A DNA stretch of 64,000 nucleotides from contig NZ_AP018817.1 of the NCBI RefSeq assembly GCF_024349785.1, forward strand, positions 1,581,501 to 1,645,500, written 5' to 3'. This document shows positions 1 to 9,331 of this stretch, piece by piece; position 1 is the stretch's first letter, and the number at the start of each line of letters is the position of its first letter. The stretch comes from Sphingomonas bisphenolicum (lineage in GTDB: Bacteria > Pseudomonadota > Alphaproteobacteria > Sphingomonadales > Sphingomonadaceae). Both the position numbers and the translations under genes were made by a program. The notes below the pieces were generated by a model that saw nothing but the letters and a program-made list of their open reading frames with translations, was not told the DNA's origin and ran no database searches.

Positions 1-900
1 TGTCCGGCGCAGGAAGGCGGCGATGTCGCGTTCCACATCCGCCTGCGTGCCGATGCTGGAGACGCTCAGCACATCGGACAGCATCGCCTGGGCCTGACCG
101 GGCAGATCGGCATAATAGCCCGGCACCGGCGGTTGCAGCTTACCCGGCTGGCCGGTGCGCAGCCGCACGAAGGACTGCTGCATCGAGCTGGCAAGCAAAT
201 GCGCTTCCTCCGCCGTGTCCGCAGCGAAGACATTATAGCCCGCCATCACATAGGGATATTTGAGATGGGCCGACGGGCGGAAGTCGCGGCGATAAATGGC
301 GATCGCTTCGTCCAGCGCGGCGGGAGCGAAATGGGACGCGAAGGCATAGGGCAGGCCGAGCATGGCGGCGAGTTGCGCGCCATAGAGGCTGGAGCCGAGT
401 ATCCAGATCGACACATCTGCGCCCGCGCCCGGCGTCGCCTGGATGCTGAGCCGCTCGTCCTCGCCGAAATAGGCCTGTAGCTCCATTATGTCGCGCGGGA
501 ACTGGTCTGCTCCGCCCGACAGGTTTCGGCGGATCGCCTGGGCCACCCGCTGGTCAGAACCGGGCGCGCGGCCCAGGCCCAGATCGATGCGGCCGGGAAA
601 GAGCGCATCGAGCGTGCCGAACTGCTCCGCGATCACCAGCGGGGCGTGATTGGGCAGCATGATGCCGCCCGCGCCGATGCGGATGGTCGATGTCGCCTGG
701 CCGATATGCGCCAGTACGACCGCCGTCGCGGCGGATGCGATGCCCGCCATGCCGTGATGTTCGGCGACCCAAAGCCGGTGATAGCCAAGCCTTTCGGCAT
801 GGGCGGCAAGATCCGCGGCGTGGGCGAGCGCCGTGGCGACGGTGTCGCCTTCACGAACGGGGACGAGGTCGAGCAGGGAAAAACGGGTCATGTCCGCCAT
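1..900 (-). CDS. LLM-class flavin-dependent oxidoreductase (partial, C-terminus off the window)
   Basis: Bacterial luciferase-like monooxygenase. Reading leftward from the ATG at 900 the frame stays open for 300 codons to the window edge. The N-terminus reads [18 protein letters not shown], followed by [13 protein letters not shown], then [20 protein letters not shown] and [15 protein letters not shown]. These are characteristic of the single-component branch of the family (MsnO8/YhbW-like, usually about 330 residues), so only some 30 residues should be missing. Such enzymes use reduced flavin from a separate reductase to oxygenate small organic substrates; the substrate here is unknown. An in-frame ATG at 891 is an alternative start. 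No partner reductase lies next to it on the visible side. Confidence 0.9.
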   Translation of the reverse strand, partial: MADMTRFSLLDLVPVREGDTVATALAHAADLAAHAERLGYHRLWVAEHHGMAGIASAATAVVLAHIGQATSTIRIGAGGIMLPNHAPLVIAEQFGTLDALFPGRIDLGLGRAPGSDQRVAQAIRRNLSGGADQFPRDIMELQAYFGEDERLSIQATPGAGADVSIWILGSSLYGAQLAAMLGLPYAFASHFAPAALDEAIAIYRRDFRPSAHLKYPYVMAGYNVFAADTAEEAHLLASSMQQSFVRLRTGQPGKLQPPVPGYYADLPGQAQAMLSDVLSVSSIGTQADVERDIAAFLRRT

Positions 901-994
901 ATGGGGGCATGGTCGGTTTTACTTCAAGACTTATAATATAGCCAAGGCGACCGTTTGCGATCAATGGCTCGACAATGCGGCGCCAGGCTCCAAC

Positions 995-1435
995 TCAGAC
1001 CGCCCGGCCAAATCCCTGTGCGGGCGCTTCGGCGCGGCGGCTGAAGGTGGCGGGCCGGCGAGCGACCAGCGGGTTGGCGTCGCGATCGAGCAGCGCCATC
1101 GTCTCGGTAAAGCAGGGACGTAGCGCGACGACGACCTCGATCAACTCGTCCGGGCCTTCATGCGTTTCCACGCAGCGGCGGGCGACCATCTCGATCTCTT
1201 CGGCCATGGCGCTCAGGCGATAGGCGCCGAACTGCGCCGATTCGCCCTTGAGCGTATGGGCGGGCGTGACCAGCGCGGCGGCGTTGCGGGCGCGGAATGC
1301 CTCTTCGATGGCGCCGATGGATTTGGCGCCATCTTCCCGGAAATAGCCCAGGATACGAAGAAAAGCGGTGCCCAGCTCGCTGCGGGTCCGCGTAAATTCG
1401 CTCCAACTGACCAGTTCGGTATCTTGATAGGACAC
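995..1435 (-). CDS. HPt (histidine phosphotransfer) domain protein
   Basis: A 146-residue protein with one HPt module. The phospho-accepting histidine is His60 in the segment PAHTLKGESAQFGA, the classic H-x-LKG-x5-G pattern, flanked by helices expected of a four-helix bundle. It would relay phosphate between a hybrid sensor kinase receiver and a response regulator. The start is a GTG at 1435 with an AAGGAG Shine-Dalgarno sequence just upstream. No kinase or receiver gene is adjacent, so its partners lie elsewhere. The basic, low-complexity C-terminal 30 residues are probably disordered. Confidence 0.85.
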   Translation of the reverse strand: MSYQDTELVSWSEFTRTRSELGTAFLRILGYFREDGAKSIGAIEEAFRARNAAALVTPAHTLKGESAQFGAYRLSAMAEEIEMVARRCVETHEGPDELIEVVVALRPCFTETMALLDRDANPLVARRPATFSRRAEAPAQGFGRAV

Positions 1436-1530
1436 CCACGCCGCTCCTTCATTCTAGCGAAGCCAAAATAGACGCGGCGCGTAAACAGCAGGTTAAAGCG
1501 TGGCGGAAAGCCACCCATTGTGGAGGATAA

Positions 1531-1743
1531 TCACTCGGTCCGGGATAGGGCGAACCGATGCTCGCCCAGCGCCGCGAAGGTCCAGCCCTGCGCCTGGGCG
1601 AGCGCCTCCAACTCGGCGGCGGCGATCGGGTCGTCCGCTTCGATCACGATCGCACCGGCGTCGCGCATCGCCCGCGCGGCGCGTAACGCGGGCCAGGGAC
1701 ATTTCATGCCTCTGGCGTTCACGGGAACGGGATCGGCCGCCAT
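1531..1743 (-). CDS. TusA-family sulfur carrier protein
   Basis: A 70-residue protein of the TusA/SirA family. It carries the signature RGMKCPWPAL with the persulfide-forming cysteine at Cys15 (CPxP motif). Family members carry sulfane sulfur for tRNA thiolation, molybdenum cofactor or other sulfur-transfer pathways. The gene begins 4 bases after the stop of der, so it is probably co-transcribed with it. The tail LGEHRFALSRTE resembles other short TusA-like proteins. Which pathway it serves cannot be told from this window; the name tusA itself is not assigned. Confidence 0.85.
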   Translation of the reverse strand: MAADPVPVNARGMKCPWPALRAARAMRDAGAIVIEADDPIAAAELEALAQAQGWTFAALGEHRFALSRTE

Positions 1744-1747
1744 CGCT

Positions 1748-3115
1748 CTATTTGGTCGCGTAGGGGTTCTTCTGGCTGCGCAGCGTCAGGCGCACCGGCA
1801 CCGCGCCGAAACCCAGTTCCCGGCGGATGCCGTTTACCAGATAGCGGCGATAGCTTTCGGGCAGGTCGTCCAGCCGGGTGCCGAACAGCACGAAGGTCGG
1901 CGGACGGGTCTTGTTCTGGGTGATATAGCGCAGCTTGATCCGCTTGCCGCCCGGCGCGGGCGGCGGGTTGGCCTCCAGCGCGGTTTCGAACCAGCGGTTG
2001 AGGACGCCGGTTGATACGCGCTGCGACCAGGCGGTGCGCGTTTCGAAGGCGACGTGGATCAGGTCGTCCAGACCCTTTCCAGTAGCCCCGGAAATGGTCA
2101 TGATCGGCACGCCGCGCACCTGCGCCAGGCCTTCGTCCAGCGCCTTCTTTATGCCTTGGTAGAGCGCCGAACCATGTTCGACCGTATCCCATTTGTTGAG
2201 TGCGACGACGAGGGCGCGGCCTTCCTCCAGCACCCGGTCGGCGATGCGCAGATCCTGCGCCTCCAGCCCGCGGGTGGAATCGATCATCAGCACGACGACT
2301 TCGGCGAAGTTCACCGCGTTGATGCCGTCGGAAACGGCCAGCTTTTCCAGCTTTTCCTGCACCTTGGCCCGCTTGCGCATCCCCGCCGTGTCGATCAGGC
2401 GGACGGGGCGTTCCAGCCCGTCGCGGCTGGTCCACATCCAGTCGACGGCGATGCTGTCGCGGGTGATGCCCGCTTCCGGCCCGGTCAGCAGGCGGTTTTC
2501 GCCCAGCAGCCGGTTGATGAGCGTGGATTTGCCCGCATTGGGGCGGCCGACGATGGCGAGCTTGAGCGGGGCGCTCTCGTCATCCTCGTAAAATTCCTTT
2601 TCGTGCGGCTCGTCGCCCTCCCGCTCCAGGTGGGGGAGCAGCGCCTGGAACAGGTCAGCCAGGCCCTGGCCATGTTCGGCGGAAAAAGGGACAGGCTCAC
2701 CCAGGCCAAGGCTGAACGATTCCATGACGCCGTCATCCGCCGCCTTGCCCTCGGCCTTGTTCGCGACCAATATGACAGGCGCGTCGTTGGCGCGCAGCCA
2801 GCGGGCGATTTCCTCGTCCAGCGGGGTGATGCCAGCGCGCGCGTCGATCATGAACAGGGCGACGTCGCAATTTTCCACCGCCGCTTCGGTCTGCATCCGC
2901 ATCCGGCCGGGCAGGGTATTGGCATCCTCATCCTCATAACCGGCGGTATCGACGATCGTGAAGTCGAGGCCCAGCAGATGCGCCTCGCCCTCGCGCCGGT
3001 CGCGCGTCACGCCGGGCTGGTCATCGACCAGCGCCAGCTTCTTGCCGACCAGACGGTTGAAGAGTGTGGACTTGCCCACATTGGGACGCCCGACAATGGC
3101 TACTGTGGGCAACAT
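1748..3115 (-). CDS. der: Ribosome biogenesis GTPase Der (EngA)
   Basis: Double-domain GTPase needed for 50S ribosomal subunit maturation. Two complete G domains are visible: the first P-loop is GRPNVGKSTLFNRL near residue 9 with DTAGYED, and the second is GRPNAGKSTLINRL near residue 190 with DTAGMRKRAKVQ and NKWD. They are followed by the KH-like C-terminal domain (GGKRIKLRYITQNKTRPPTF). The length of 455 is normal for the family. It lies downstream of yfgM-bamB, the arrangement bamB-der being widely conserved in proteobacteria, but here a palindromic repeat sits in the 126-base gap. Confidence 0.98.
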   Translation of the reverse strand: MLPTVAIVGRPNVGKSTLFNRLVGKKLALVDDQPGVTRDRREGEAHLLGLDFTIVDTAGYEDEDANTLPGRMRMQTEAAVENCDVALFMIDARAGITPLDEEIARWLRANDAPVILVANKAEGKAADDGVMESFSLGLGEPVPFSAEHGQGLADLFQALLPHLEREGDEPHEKEFYEDDESAPLKLAIVGRPNAGKSTLINRLLGENRLLTGPEAGITRDSIAVDWMWTSRDGLERPVRLIDTAGMRKRAKVQEKLEKLAVSDGINAVNFAEVVVLMIDSTRGLEAQDLRIADRVLEEGRALVVALNKWDTVEHGSALYQGIKKALDEGLAQVRGVPIMTISGATGKGLDDLIHVAFETRTAWSQRVSTGVLNRWFETALEANPPPAPGGKRIKLRYITQNKTRPPTFVLFGTRLDDLPESYRRYLVNGIRRELGFGAVPVRLTLRSQKNPYATK

Positions 3116-3159
3116 GGAGGCCCGTTCCTTCCAAAATTCAATAATCGATAAACGCGATA

Positions 3160-3218
3160 CTCCCGCGCAGGCGGGGGCCAGTCCAGACGGAGGAACTGGA
3201 CCCCCGCCTGCGCGGGAG
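3160..3218. repeat. Palindromic intergenic repeat (REP-like)
   Basis: Long imperfect inverted repeat in the gap between bamB and der. The left arm begins CTCCCGCGCAGGCGGGGGCC and the right arm is its complement CCCCCGCCTGCGCGGGAG with one extra base near the loop. As RNA it would form a very stable hairpin. Elements with this CCGCCTGCGCGGG core are, from memory, common between sphingomonad genes. It may dampen or stabilise transcription between bamB and der. Confidence 0.8.
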
Positions 3219-3241
3219 CACGCTTAGCATATTTTCCCGGC

Positions 3242-4609
3242 TTAACGGTACGCCGTCAACTTCCCGTCATCCGCCAGCAGATAGAGTATGTTGTTGGCGA
3301 CGATCGGCGACAGCGACATGGAGCGCCCCACATCGACCGTCGATTGCACCGATCCGGTGGCGGGATCGACATAGACCATCTCGCCGCGTGTCGACACGAC
3401 GATCAGGCGGCCGCCGGCCAGCACCGGGCCGGTCCAGCGGATCGCCTTGTCCTTCTTCTTTTCCTTCTGCCAGCGGCGGAGCTGGCTGACCCAGCGGATC
3501 TTGCCGGTGGCGCGCGCGACGCAGAGCAGCCGGGCGTCGCTGGTCACCGCGAACACCCATTCGCCGACCACGGCCGGGGTCGAGATGCCCGCAATATTGA
3601 TTTCCCACAGGCGCTGGCCGCTGGTCAGTTCATAAGAGGCCATGCGGCCGCCCTGGCCGATCGCAAAGACGCGGCCACGGTCGATCACCGGATCAGCATC
3701 GATGTCGGTCAACGAGGCCACGGCGGTCGAGATGCTGGTCCGCGAGAGGGCGTCGCCCCACAGCGTGCGCCCATTTTCATAGCGATAGGCATTGATTTCG
3801 CCCGAACTATAGCCGGCGATCACGGTTCCCTGCGCGGCGGCGGGGGCCGCGACGCCGAAAATGCCGGTAACCTGCAAGGTGCCGCTATCGGTCCACTGGG
3901 TTTCGCCGTCCGACTGGTTGAGCGCGAACACCTGATTGTCCTGGCCCATCACATAGACATGACCGTTTTCCAGCGTCGGCGCGCCGCGCAGCGGGCCGGA
4001 CAGATGCTTCTTCCAGACGATCGCGCCATCGGCGACATTCAGCGCGAAGACGTCGCCGAAGCCGGTGCTGGCGAATACCCGGTCGCCCAGGACGCTGACG
4101 CCGCCGCCGAACAGCACGCGGCCATTGCCCTTGCCTTCGGAGGGCAGGTTGGTCTGCCACAATTTTGCGCCGCTGGCGGCGTCGAAGGCGATGACATGCG
4201 CGCCTGCGTCTGTCACGAACAGCTTGCCGCCCGCCACGACGGGGGAGGCGGCCAGCCGCGCCTGGGGCGAGCTGCCCTCGATCGAAGCGGTCCAGACCTG
4301 CGAGGGCGAACCGCCCAGCGAGACATGGCCCATCGCCTTGGACGGGTCGCCGCCCGGCTGCGACCAGCTATCGTTGACATAAGGGGCGGGCAGGGTGACC
4401 TGCACATCGGCCAGGCTGGGTTCGACCTCGACACCCTGTTCGTTGCTCAGGATCGACGTGCGGTTGCCGACGACCGGCGTCTTGGGTCCGCCCTTCTTGC
4501 CGCCGACGATGCCGCAGCCCGCGAGCAGGGCGACCATCGCCGCCATCGTTACCATGCGGCCCATCGGCGCGAATGCTTTCATGCTCGTCATTCCCATCCG
4601 CTCGGTCAT
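3242..4609 (-). CDS. bamB: Outer membrane protein assembly factor BamB (PQQ-repeat lipoprotein)
   Basis: Lipoprotein of the BAM complex, which inserts beta-barrels in the outer membrane. The N-terminus is a lipoprotein signal ending in the lipobox LLAGC (Cys32 from the chosen start). The rest consists of repeated propeller blades of the PQQ type, for example GAKLWQTNLPSEG, GAIVWKKHLSGPLRG, GQRLWEINIAG and GKIRWVSQLRRW. The start at 4609 overlaps the stop of the upstream yfgM-like gene by 4 bases (ATGA), which supports translational coupling, although internal ATGs at residues 5, 7 and 10 are possible. The KEKKKDK insertion near residue 385 is unusual but within the family's loop variation. 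Confidence 0.95.
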   Translation of the reverse strand: MTERMGMTSMKAFAPMGRMVTMAAMVALLAGCGIVGGKKGGPKTPVVGNRTSILSNEQGVEVEPSLADVQVTLPAPYVNDSWSQPGGDPSKAMGHVSLGGSPSQVWTASIEGSSPQARLAASPVVAGGKLFVTDAGAHVIAFDAASGAKLWQTNLPSEGKGNGRVLFGGGVSVLGDRVFASTGFGDVFALNVADGAIVWKKHLSGPLRGAPTLENGHVYVMGQDNQVFALNQSDGETQWTDSGTLQVTGIFGVAAPAAAQGTVIAGYSSGEINAYRYENGRTLWGDALSRTSISTAVASLTDIDADPVIDRGRVFAIGQGGRMASYELTSGQRLWEINIAGISTPAVVGEWVFAVTSDARLLCVARATGKIRWVSQLRRWQKEKKKDKAIRWTGPVLAGGRLIVVSTRGEMVYVDPATGSVQSTVDVGRSMSLSPIVANNILYLLADDGKLTAYR

Positions 4610-5304
4610 CCTTCGCTCGGCTCGGCCGGAATCTCGACCGCGTCGATACCCATTAATCCTGCCATCTGTCGCGCGCGTGAACGGATCGACTGCGGCACAT
4701 TGGCGTCCTTGGCCATCGCGGCGAAGATCGGGCCGGCCAGGTCGGTCTTGCCCATCTTCATATAGGCGATCGCCACCAGTTCACCGGCGCTGCCGAACCA
4801 GGGCGCGCCCTCGACGGCCAGCGGCTTTAGCCGGTCGACCACCTGGTGGGGCTTGAGCGTATCGAACTCCAGCGCGGTCTGGCGGATCAGCGCCAGGTCG
4901 CGATAGGGCTGGTCCAGCTTGGTATCCGCGGCCATGGCGGCGTAGAGGGCGGTCGCAGCCTTGGCGTCGCCCTTGCGCGACGCGACGCCGGCCTGCGCCA
5001 GCAGGGCGGACGCGCGGTAGCCCGGCTGGTCGGCCTTCGTCAGTGCATCGAGCTGCTTGGCGTCGGGCGTGCCGCCGCCGGCCGCCGCCGTCAGCACCGT
5101 GTCCATCTGCTCCGACACCGCTTCCGACTGTATCTTGCTATAATGCTGCCAGTAGAGCCAGCCGCCAAAGGCGGCCAGGCCCAGTACGACGGCGACCAGA
5201 ATCCAGCGCCCATAGCGCTGCCAGAAGCCCAGAAGCTGGTCCTGTCGGACGGCTTCGTCCACCTCGCGCATGAAGGCTTGGCTATTTTGCGGCGTCAGGG
5301 CCAC
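4606..5304 (-). CDS. YfgM-like tetratricopeptide membrane protein
   Basis: A 232-residue inner-membrane protein with a cytoplasmic N-terminus (QAFMREVDEAVRQDQLLGFWQRYG), one membrane span around residues 35-52 (WILVAVVLGLAAFGGWLYW) and a periplasmic TPR-like domain. This is the YfgM/DUF2133 family, an ancillary SecYEG-associated chaperone factor in E. coli. It is the first gene of the yfgM-bamB-der-tusA series and overlaps bamB by 4 bases. The link to BamB fits a role in delivering outer-membrane proteins. The family call rests on topology, opening motif and context. Confidence 0.88.
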   Translation of the reverse strand: MALTPQNSQAFMREVDEAVRQDQLLGFWQRYGRWILVAVVLGLAAFGGWLYWQHYSKIQSEAVSEQMDTVLTAAAGGGTPDAKQLDALTKADQPGYRASALLAQAGVASRKGDAKAATALYAAMAADTKLDQPYRDLALIRQTALEFDTLKPHQVVDRLKPLAVEGAPWFGSAGELVAIAYMKMGKTDLAGPIFAAMAKDANVPQSIRSRARQMAGLMGIDAVEIPAEPSEG

Positions 5305-5394
5305 GGGATTCTCCGAGAAATGGATCAGAAACTATGGGCAGAAGGCGCGATCAATAGCGACGCTTATGCCACAGGCAAATCAAATTTTGGCCAA

Positions 5395-6267
5395 TTAGAT
5401 TTTAGGGCGATACACCTGATCGTCGGTAGGAAAGCCGCGTGTCCGCACTTCGGCGGCGTAGCGGGCCGCCGCGCCGTCGATGGTTTCCGCGATATTCTCG
5501 TAACGTTTCACGAAGCGCGGGACGCGATCGAACATGCCCAGCATGTCTTCGGTCACCAGCACCTGCCCGTCGCAATGGGCCGATGCGCCGATGCCGATCA
5601 CCGGCACGTCGACGCTGTCGGTGATGGCGACGGCCAGTTCCTCCATCACCCCTTCCAGCACCATGGCGAAGGCACCGGCCTGCGCCACGGCGCGGGCGTC
5701 GGCCATGATCTTGGCATGTTCCTGCTGGCTCTTGCCGCGCGCGCCATAGCCGCCCAGTGCGTTCACGGCCTGCGGCGTCAGGCCGATATGCGCCATCACC
5801 GGGATGCCGCGCTGGCTGAGGAAGGAAATCGTGTCCGCCATCGCCTCGCCGCCCTCCAGCTTGACGGCGGCGCAGCCGGTTTCCGCCATTATCCGGCTGG
5901 CGCTGGCGAAGGCCTGTTGGGGCGAGGATTCATAGCTGCCGAACGGCATGTCGACCAGCACGACGCTGTGATAGCTGCCGCGCACGACCGCCGCGCCATG
6001 GGCGATCATCATGTCGAGCGTGACGGCGAGGGTGGAGGGCAGGCCGTAAATCACCTGGCCCAGCGAATCGCCGACCAGCAGCATGTCGCAATGCGGGTCG
6101 AGCAACTGCGCCTGGCGCGCGGTATAGGCGGTCAGCATGACCAGCGGTTCCTGCGTCTTCCCCTCGAACTTGCGCCGCTGGATGGCGGGCACGGTCAGGC
6201 GCTTCATCGGCGCGGGCGTGGGGTTGGCGCGGCTGGTCGCGGTGTCGAGCGTGAAGGTCGTGGACAT
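5395..6267 (-). CDS. panB: 3-methyl-2-oxobutanoate hydroxymethyltransferase
   Basis: PanB makes ketopantoate from 2-oxoisovalerate and 5,10-methylenetetrahydrofolate, the first committed step of pantothenate (coenzyme A) synthesis. Diagnostic segments include [65 protein letters not shown] and [18 protein letters not shown], in the expected order. The length of 290 is slightly longer than usual because of an N-terminal extension of about 20 residues. No panC or panD is adjacent. It is probably a monocistronic gene, since the gaps on both sides are about 90-120 bases. Confidence 0.97.
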   Translation of the reverse strand: MSTTFTLDTATSRANPTPAPMKRLTVPAIQRRKFEGKTQEPLVMLTAYTARQAQLLDPHCDMLLVGDSLGQVIYGLPSTLAVTLDMMIAHGAAVVRGSYHSVVLVDMPFGSYESSPQQAFASASRIMAETGCAAVKLEGGEAMADTISFLSQRGIPVMAHIGLTPQAVNALGGYGARGKSQQEHAKIMADARAVAQAGAFAMVLEGVMEELAVAITDSVDVPVIGIGASAHCDGQVLVTEDMLGMFDRVPRFVKRYENIAETIDGAAARYAAEVRTRGFPTDDQVYRPKI

Positions 6268-6306
6268 GGACGCGCTCTACCGCAGCGCGGCGCGGCGCGC
6301 AAATGG

Positions 6307-6338
6307 ATGGGGAGCGGCATGGATATGCCGCTCCCCAT
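6307..6338. terminator. Strong hairpin between the TonB receptor gene and panB
   Basis: A perfect 14-base-pair stem (ATGGGGAGCGGCAT with its complement) closed by a 4-base loop. It lies just downstream of the receptor stop codon at 6387 on the minus strand and before the panB start. Only a short T-rich tail follows, so it may act as a terminator or as a 3' stabiliser. Confidence 0.6.
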
Positions 6339-6386
6339 TCTTCGCAGGTTGCGGATACGGCAAGCCGCCTCCGCAGGGGTGAGTGG

Positions 6387-8855
6387 TCAGAAGGAGACTT
6401 TGATCGTGCCGCCCCAGGTCTGGGGATCGCCGACCTGACCGGCGATCAGGCCGGTGTTGCCCGGCGCGACCTGGAGGTTTTCGATATAGTTCACGTCGAA
6501 CGCGTTGCGGACCCAACCGAAAATGTCGAACCATTCGCCGCGGAAGCCGGCGCGGAAGTTGGTCAGCGCATAGCCCTTCACCTCGGTATAGATGGACGGC
6601 GAGGCGTTGGAGTTCCAGTGCGAGCGGTAATTGCCGTCGACGCCCAGATAGGCCTGGCCCTCCTTCGCCAGTAGCGTAACCGGAATATTATATTCCGCGC
6701 CGTAGGAGAAGGCCCATTTCGACACGCCGGGCAGATCCTGGCCGGAAATGTCGCACTGGCGAGGGCTGAGCGCGCCGGGGACGCCCGGCTGCGAATAATC
6801 CGCAGGCTGTCCCGAAGGCTGCAACGTGCCGCCCGACAGTTCGGGCGGGCAGGGCGCGTTGGTGAACTTCTTATATTGGGCGTCGGTATAGGCGCCATTG
6901 GCATAGGCGGTGAAACGGTCGCTGGCGACGACCTTGAAGTCCGCCTCGATCCCTTGCGACCGCACCTTTTCCGCGTTGGCGAGGTAACCGCGCACGGTGC
7001 CGAACTGGCCGCCATTCACGGTCGCCTGGAAATTCTTGATCTCCGTGCGGAAGGCGGTGAGGTTGAAGGTGGCCCGGCGGTCCCAGAACTGGGTCTTGAG
7101 GCCGATTTCATAATGATTGACCGATTCCGGCTTCACCGTGCTGGCGTCATAATTGACGCTATTGTCGGCATTGAGCGGCAGGCCGTTCTGGTTGATGCCC
7201 AGCGTCTTGAAGCTCTTGGCATAGGTCGCATAGGCCAGCACGTCGCGGGCGACCTTGTAATTGACGTTGAAATCGTAGGTGAAGTTCCAGGCGCTGTCGG
7301 ACGGGGCACTGACCTGCGGCTGGTAGACGCCGCACTGCTGGGTCGTGCCCTTGATGGTGCCGGGTTCCGCGACCGTGGTGCAACTGATGGCCTGGCCCTG
7401 CGCGTTGGTGACGACGCGCTGATAGAAGCCGGACTTCTTGTCATAGTTGAGCCGCACGCCCGGCTGGATGGTCAGCGCGTCGGTCACCTTCCAGCTAAGC
7501 TGGCCGAACAGGGCCGCGCTGTCCGCCTTCAGATATTGCGTATTACTGGCGGTCAGGCCGGACAGCGTCGCCGGGATATTGGCGGGGTTGGTCGGATCGG
7601 TGGAGGGCGCAAGGCTCCACTGGGCCGCATCGTCGCCCTGCTGTTCGGTGCCCTGGGTGTCGATCCGCTGCTTGAAGCCGAACAGGCCGACGACGAAGTC
7701 AACATCCTTGCTTTCGTAGTTGTAGCGGAATTCCTGGCTATACTGGTCCTGCTGCGACGGGTTCTGCGATTTGGACACGATCGACAGACCGGTGAAGTCG
7801 CGGTCATTTTCCGGCTTCCAGTCCCAGAAGCGCCAGGCGGTGACGGAGGTCAGGGTGCCGGGGCCGACATCCCATTTGATCTTGGCCGACACGCCGCCGA
7901 TCTTGTTACCGGCGTTCAGGTTGGAATCGAGGTCGGTCAGACGGTCATAGGGGTTGCGGCTGGGCACGACATAGCCCTGCGCAGCGGCCAGCGCGTCATA
8001 TTGGCGATTGAGCGGACGCTGGGTCTTGCCGACGCGCACGAAGGTCGTGCCGCAGCATTCGGGATCCTGCTTGCTGTAATCGCCGGACAGGGTGACGCTG
8101 AAATCGTCATTGGGCTTGAACAGCAACTGGCCGCGAATGCCCAGATTATCCTGCTCGTTGATCCAGCGCTGGCTGGTCACATTGTAGAGCGTGCCCCGGC
8201 GCGTGGTGGCGGCGACCGCGATGCGGGCGGCGATGGTCTCGGACAGCGGGCCGGACACGGCGGCCTTGGCCTGCTTGTAGTTGAGATTGCCGACGGTCAG
8301 TTCGGCGCGGCCCTCGAAATCGAAGGTCGGCTGGTTGGTCGTGATGTTGATCGCGCCGGCCGTGGTGTTCTTGCCGTAAAGCGTACCTTGCGGTCCGCGC
8401 AGCACTTCCACCTGCGCCACGTCGAGAAAGTCGAAGGTCGCGGCGGCGACGCGCGAGTTGTAGACGTCGTCGACATAGATGCCGACGCCTTGTTCGAAGC
8501 CATCGCTGGTCAGGCCGAACGGCACGCCCAGGCCACGGATATTGACCGAGGTGTTGCGCGGGTTGGTGGTGTAGACCTGCAACGTCGGCGCGAGTTGCTG
8601 GAGCTTCACGATGTTGAAGTTGCCGGTTGCCTCGATGCTGTCGCCGCGGACCACGGAAATCGCCAATGGCACTTCCTGCGCGGTTTCCTGGCGACGGCGG
8701 GCGGTAACGACGATCACGTCGCCGCGCACGTTGGTTTGTCCGGCGACCTGTTCGGCGCCGTCCGCAGGCGGCTGAACCGCATCCTCCGCAAAGGCGTTGG
8801 GCGTGATGATGGAAGCGCCCGCGACGCTCGCGAGCAACAGGAAACGCGCAATCAT
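6387..8855 (-). CDS. TonB-dependent outer membrane receptor
   Basis: A receptor of 822 residues from the preferred ATG at 8855, which is preceded by AAAGGGGAAT; a longer frame starts at 8888. A signal peptide (MIARFLLLASVAGASIITPN) is followed by a plug domain with GDVIVVTARRRQE (TonB-box region), VNIRGLGVPFG, EVLRGPQGTLYGKNTTAGAIN, then a 22-strand type barrel ending GTIKVSF with the terminal aromatic. It imports a substrate using TonB energy. Many sphingomonad receptors of this class serve aromatic or organosulfur compounds rather than siderophores. The YezD-type gene directly upstream suggests a sulfur-related substrate, but this is inference. Confidence 0.95.
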   Translation of the reverse strand: MIARFLLLASVAGASIITPNAFAEDAVQPPADGAEQVAGQTNVRGDVIVVTARRRQETAQEVPLAISVVRGDSIEATGNFNIVKLQQLAPTLQVYTTNPRNTSVNIRGLGVPFGLTSDGFEQGVGIYVDDVYNSRVAAATFDFLDVAQVEVLRGPQGTLYGKNTTAGAINITTNQPTFDFEGRAELTVGNLNYKQAKAAVSGPLSETIAARIAVAATTRRGTLYNVTSQRWINEQDNLGIRGQLLFKPNDDFSVTLSGDYSKQDPECCGTTFVRVGKTQRPLNRQYDALAAAQGYVVPSRNPYDRLTDLDSNLNAGNKIGGVSAKIKWDVGPGTLTSVTAWRFWDWKPENDRDFTGLSIVSKSQNPSQQDQYSQEFRYNYESKDVDFVVGLFGFKQRIDTQGTEQQGDDAAQWSLAPSTDPTNPANIPATLSGLTASNTQYLKADSAALFGQLSWKVTDALTIQPGVRLNYDKKSGFYQRVVTNAQGQAISCTTVAEPGTIKGTTQQCGVYQPQVSAPSDSAWNFTYDFNVNYKVARDVLAYATYAKSFKTLGINQNGLPLNADNSVNYDASTVKPESVNHYEIGLKTQFWDRRATFNLTAFRTEIKNFQATVNGGQFGTVRGYLANAEKVRSQGIEADFKVVASDRFTAYANGAYTDAQYKKFTNAPCPPELSGGTLQPSGQPADYSQPGVPGALSPRQCDISGQDLPGVSKWAFSYGAEYNIPVTLLAKEGQAYLGVDGNYRSHWNSNASPSIYTEVKGYALTNFRAGFRGEWFDIFGWVRNAFDVNYIENLQVAPGNTGLIAGQVGDPQTWGGTIKVSF

Positions 8856-9028
8856 GATATTCCCCTTTATCCGGCTGTCCGGTGCCAATCTGGTTGTCTT
8901 GTGATCGCGGCACTTCCGGTGATCCGGTCAACGCCGATATTGGGGATGAAGATCGGAACGGCGGCCCATCCCCTGCCGCCTGGGCCGCTCGTTGCAGCCC
9001 GAAATATATGGCGCCCCCGCCTGATCGT

Positions 9029-9229
9029 TCAGTTGGTCAGGCGCGTCTTTTCCGTCACGTCGATCTGGACCACGCGCGCGTCGTGGACGGTCAGCGTGAT
9101 CGATCCGAAACGCAGCGCTTCCAGCACGTTGCGCACCTTGTCGACGCTCGCGGCGATATCGGGCCGCAAGTCTGTGCGGGCGCCGTCGATACGGGCGTGA
9201 CGGAGTTCGATCGGTTTATGTTCGCTCAT
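9029..9229 (-). CDS. YezD-family small protein (DUF2292)
   Basis: A 66-residue protein starting at the ATG at 9229, preceded by AGAGGTG. The C-terminal half, VLEALRFGSITLTVHDARVV followed by QIDVTEKTRL, matches the DUF2292/YezD pattern (RFG-S-xx-hxhxDG-xVVQI-xx-xEK-x-R). The function is unknown. From memory, homologues often sit beside sulfate/sulfonate assimilation genes. Here it precedes the TonB receptor by 173 bases on the same strand and is probably its operon leader. The start could be placed further upstream in frame, but that would consume the putative promoter. Confidence 0.8.
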   Translation of the reverse strand: MSEHKPIELRHARIDGARTDLRPDIAASVDKVRNVLEALRFGSITLTVHDARVVQIDVTEKTRLTN

Positions 9230-9246
9230 GGACACCTCTGGCTCGT

Positions 9247-9274
9247 CTAATATCTCAACTACAAAGATAGACAA
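9247..9274 (-). promoter_or_regulatory. Candidate sigma70-type promoter for the YezD/TonB receptor genes
   Basis: On the minus strand TTGTCT is followed, after exactly 16 bases, by TATTAG, with the YezD start codon 18 bases further on. The RBBP9-type gene upstream has the same TTGTCT-N16-TATT architecture (10034-10061). This is a pattern call with no experimental support. Confidence 0.4.
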
Positions 9275-9287
9275 AAAAGCAAATATA

Positions 9288-9319
9288 AGGGGCGCGCAAG
9301 TTTGTCTTGTCGCGCCCCT
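9288..9319 (-). terminator. Rho-independent terminator after the RBBP9-type hydrolase
   Basis: Reading leftward, the stem AGGGGCGCG / CGCGCCCCT, extended by a CAAG/CTTG pairing, is followed by TTATATTTGC and a run of Ts. It lies immediately downstream of the hydrolase stop codon at 9332 and separates that gene from the YezD promoter. Confidence 0.7.
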
Positions 9320-9331
9320 CGGGGGTGAGCC

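Noticed and set aside
1500..1514. GTGGC..GCCAC hairpin after the TusA-like gene as a terminator.
   Set aside because: The stem is only five base pairs with no T tract, so I cannot tell it from chance in GC-rich DNA.
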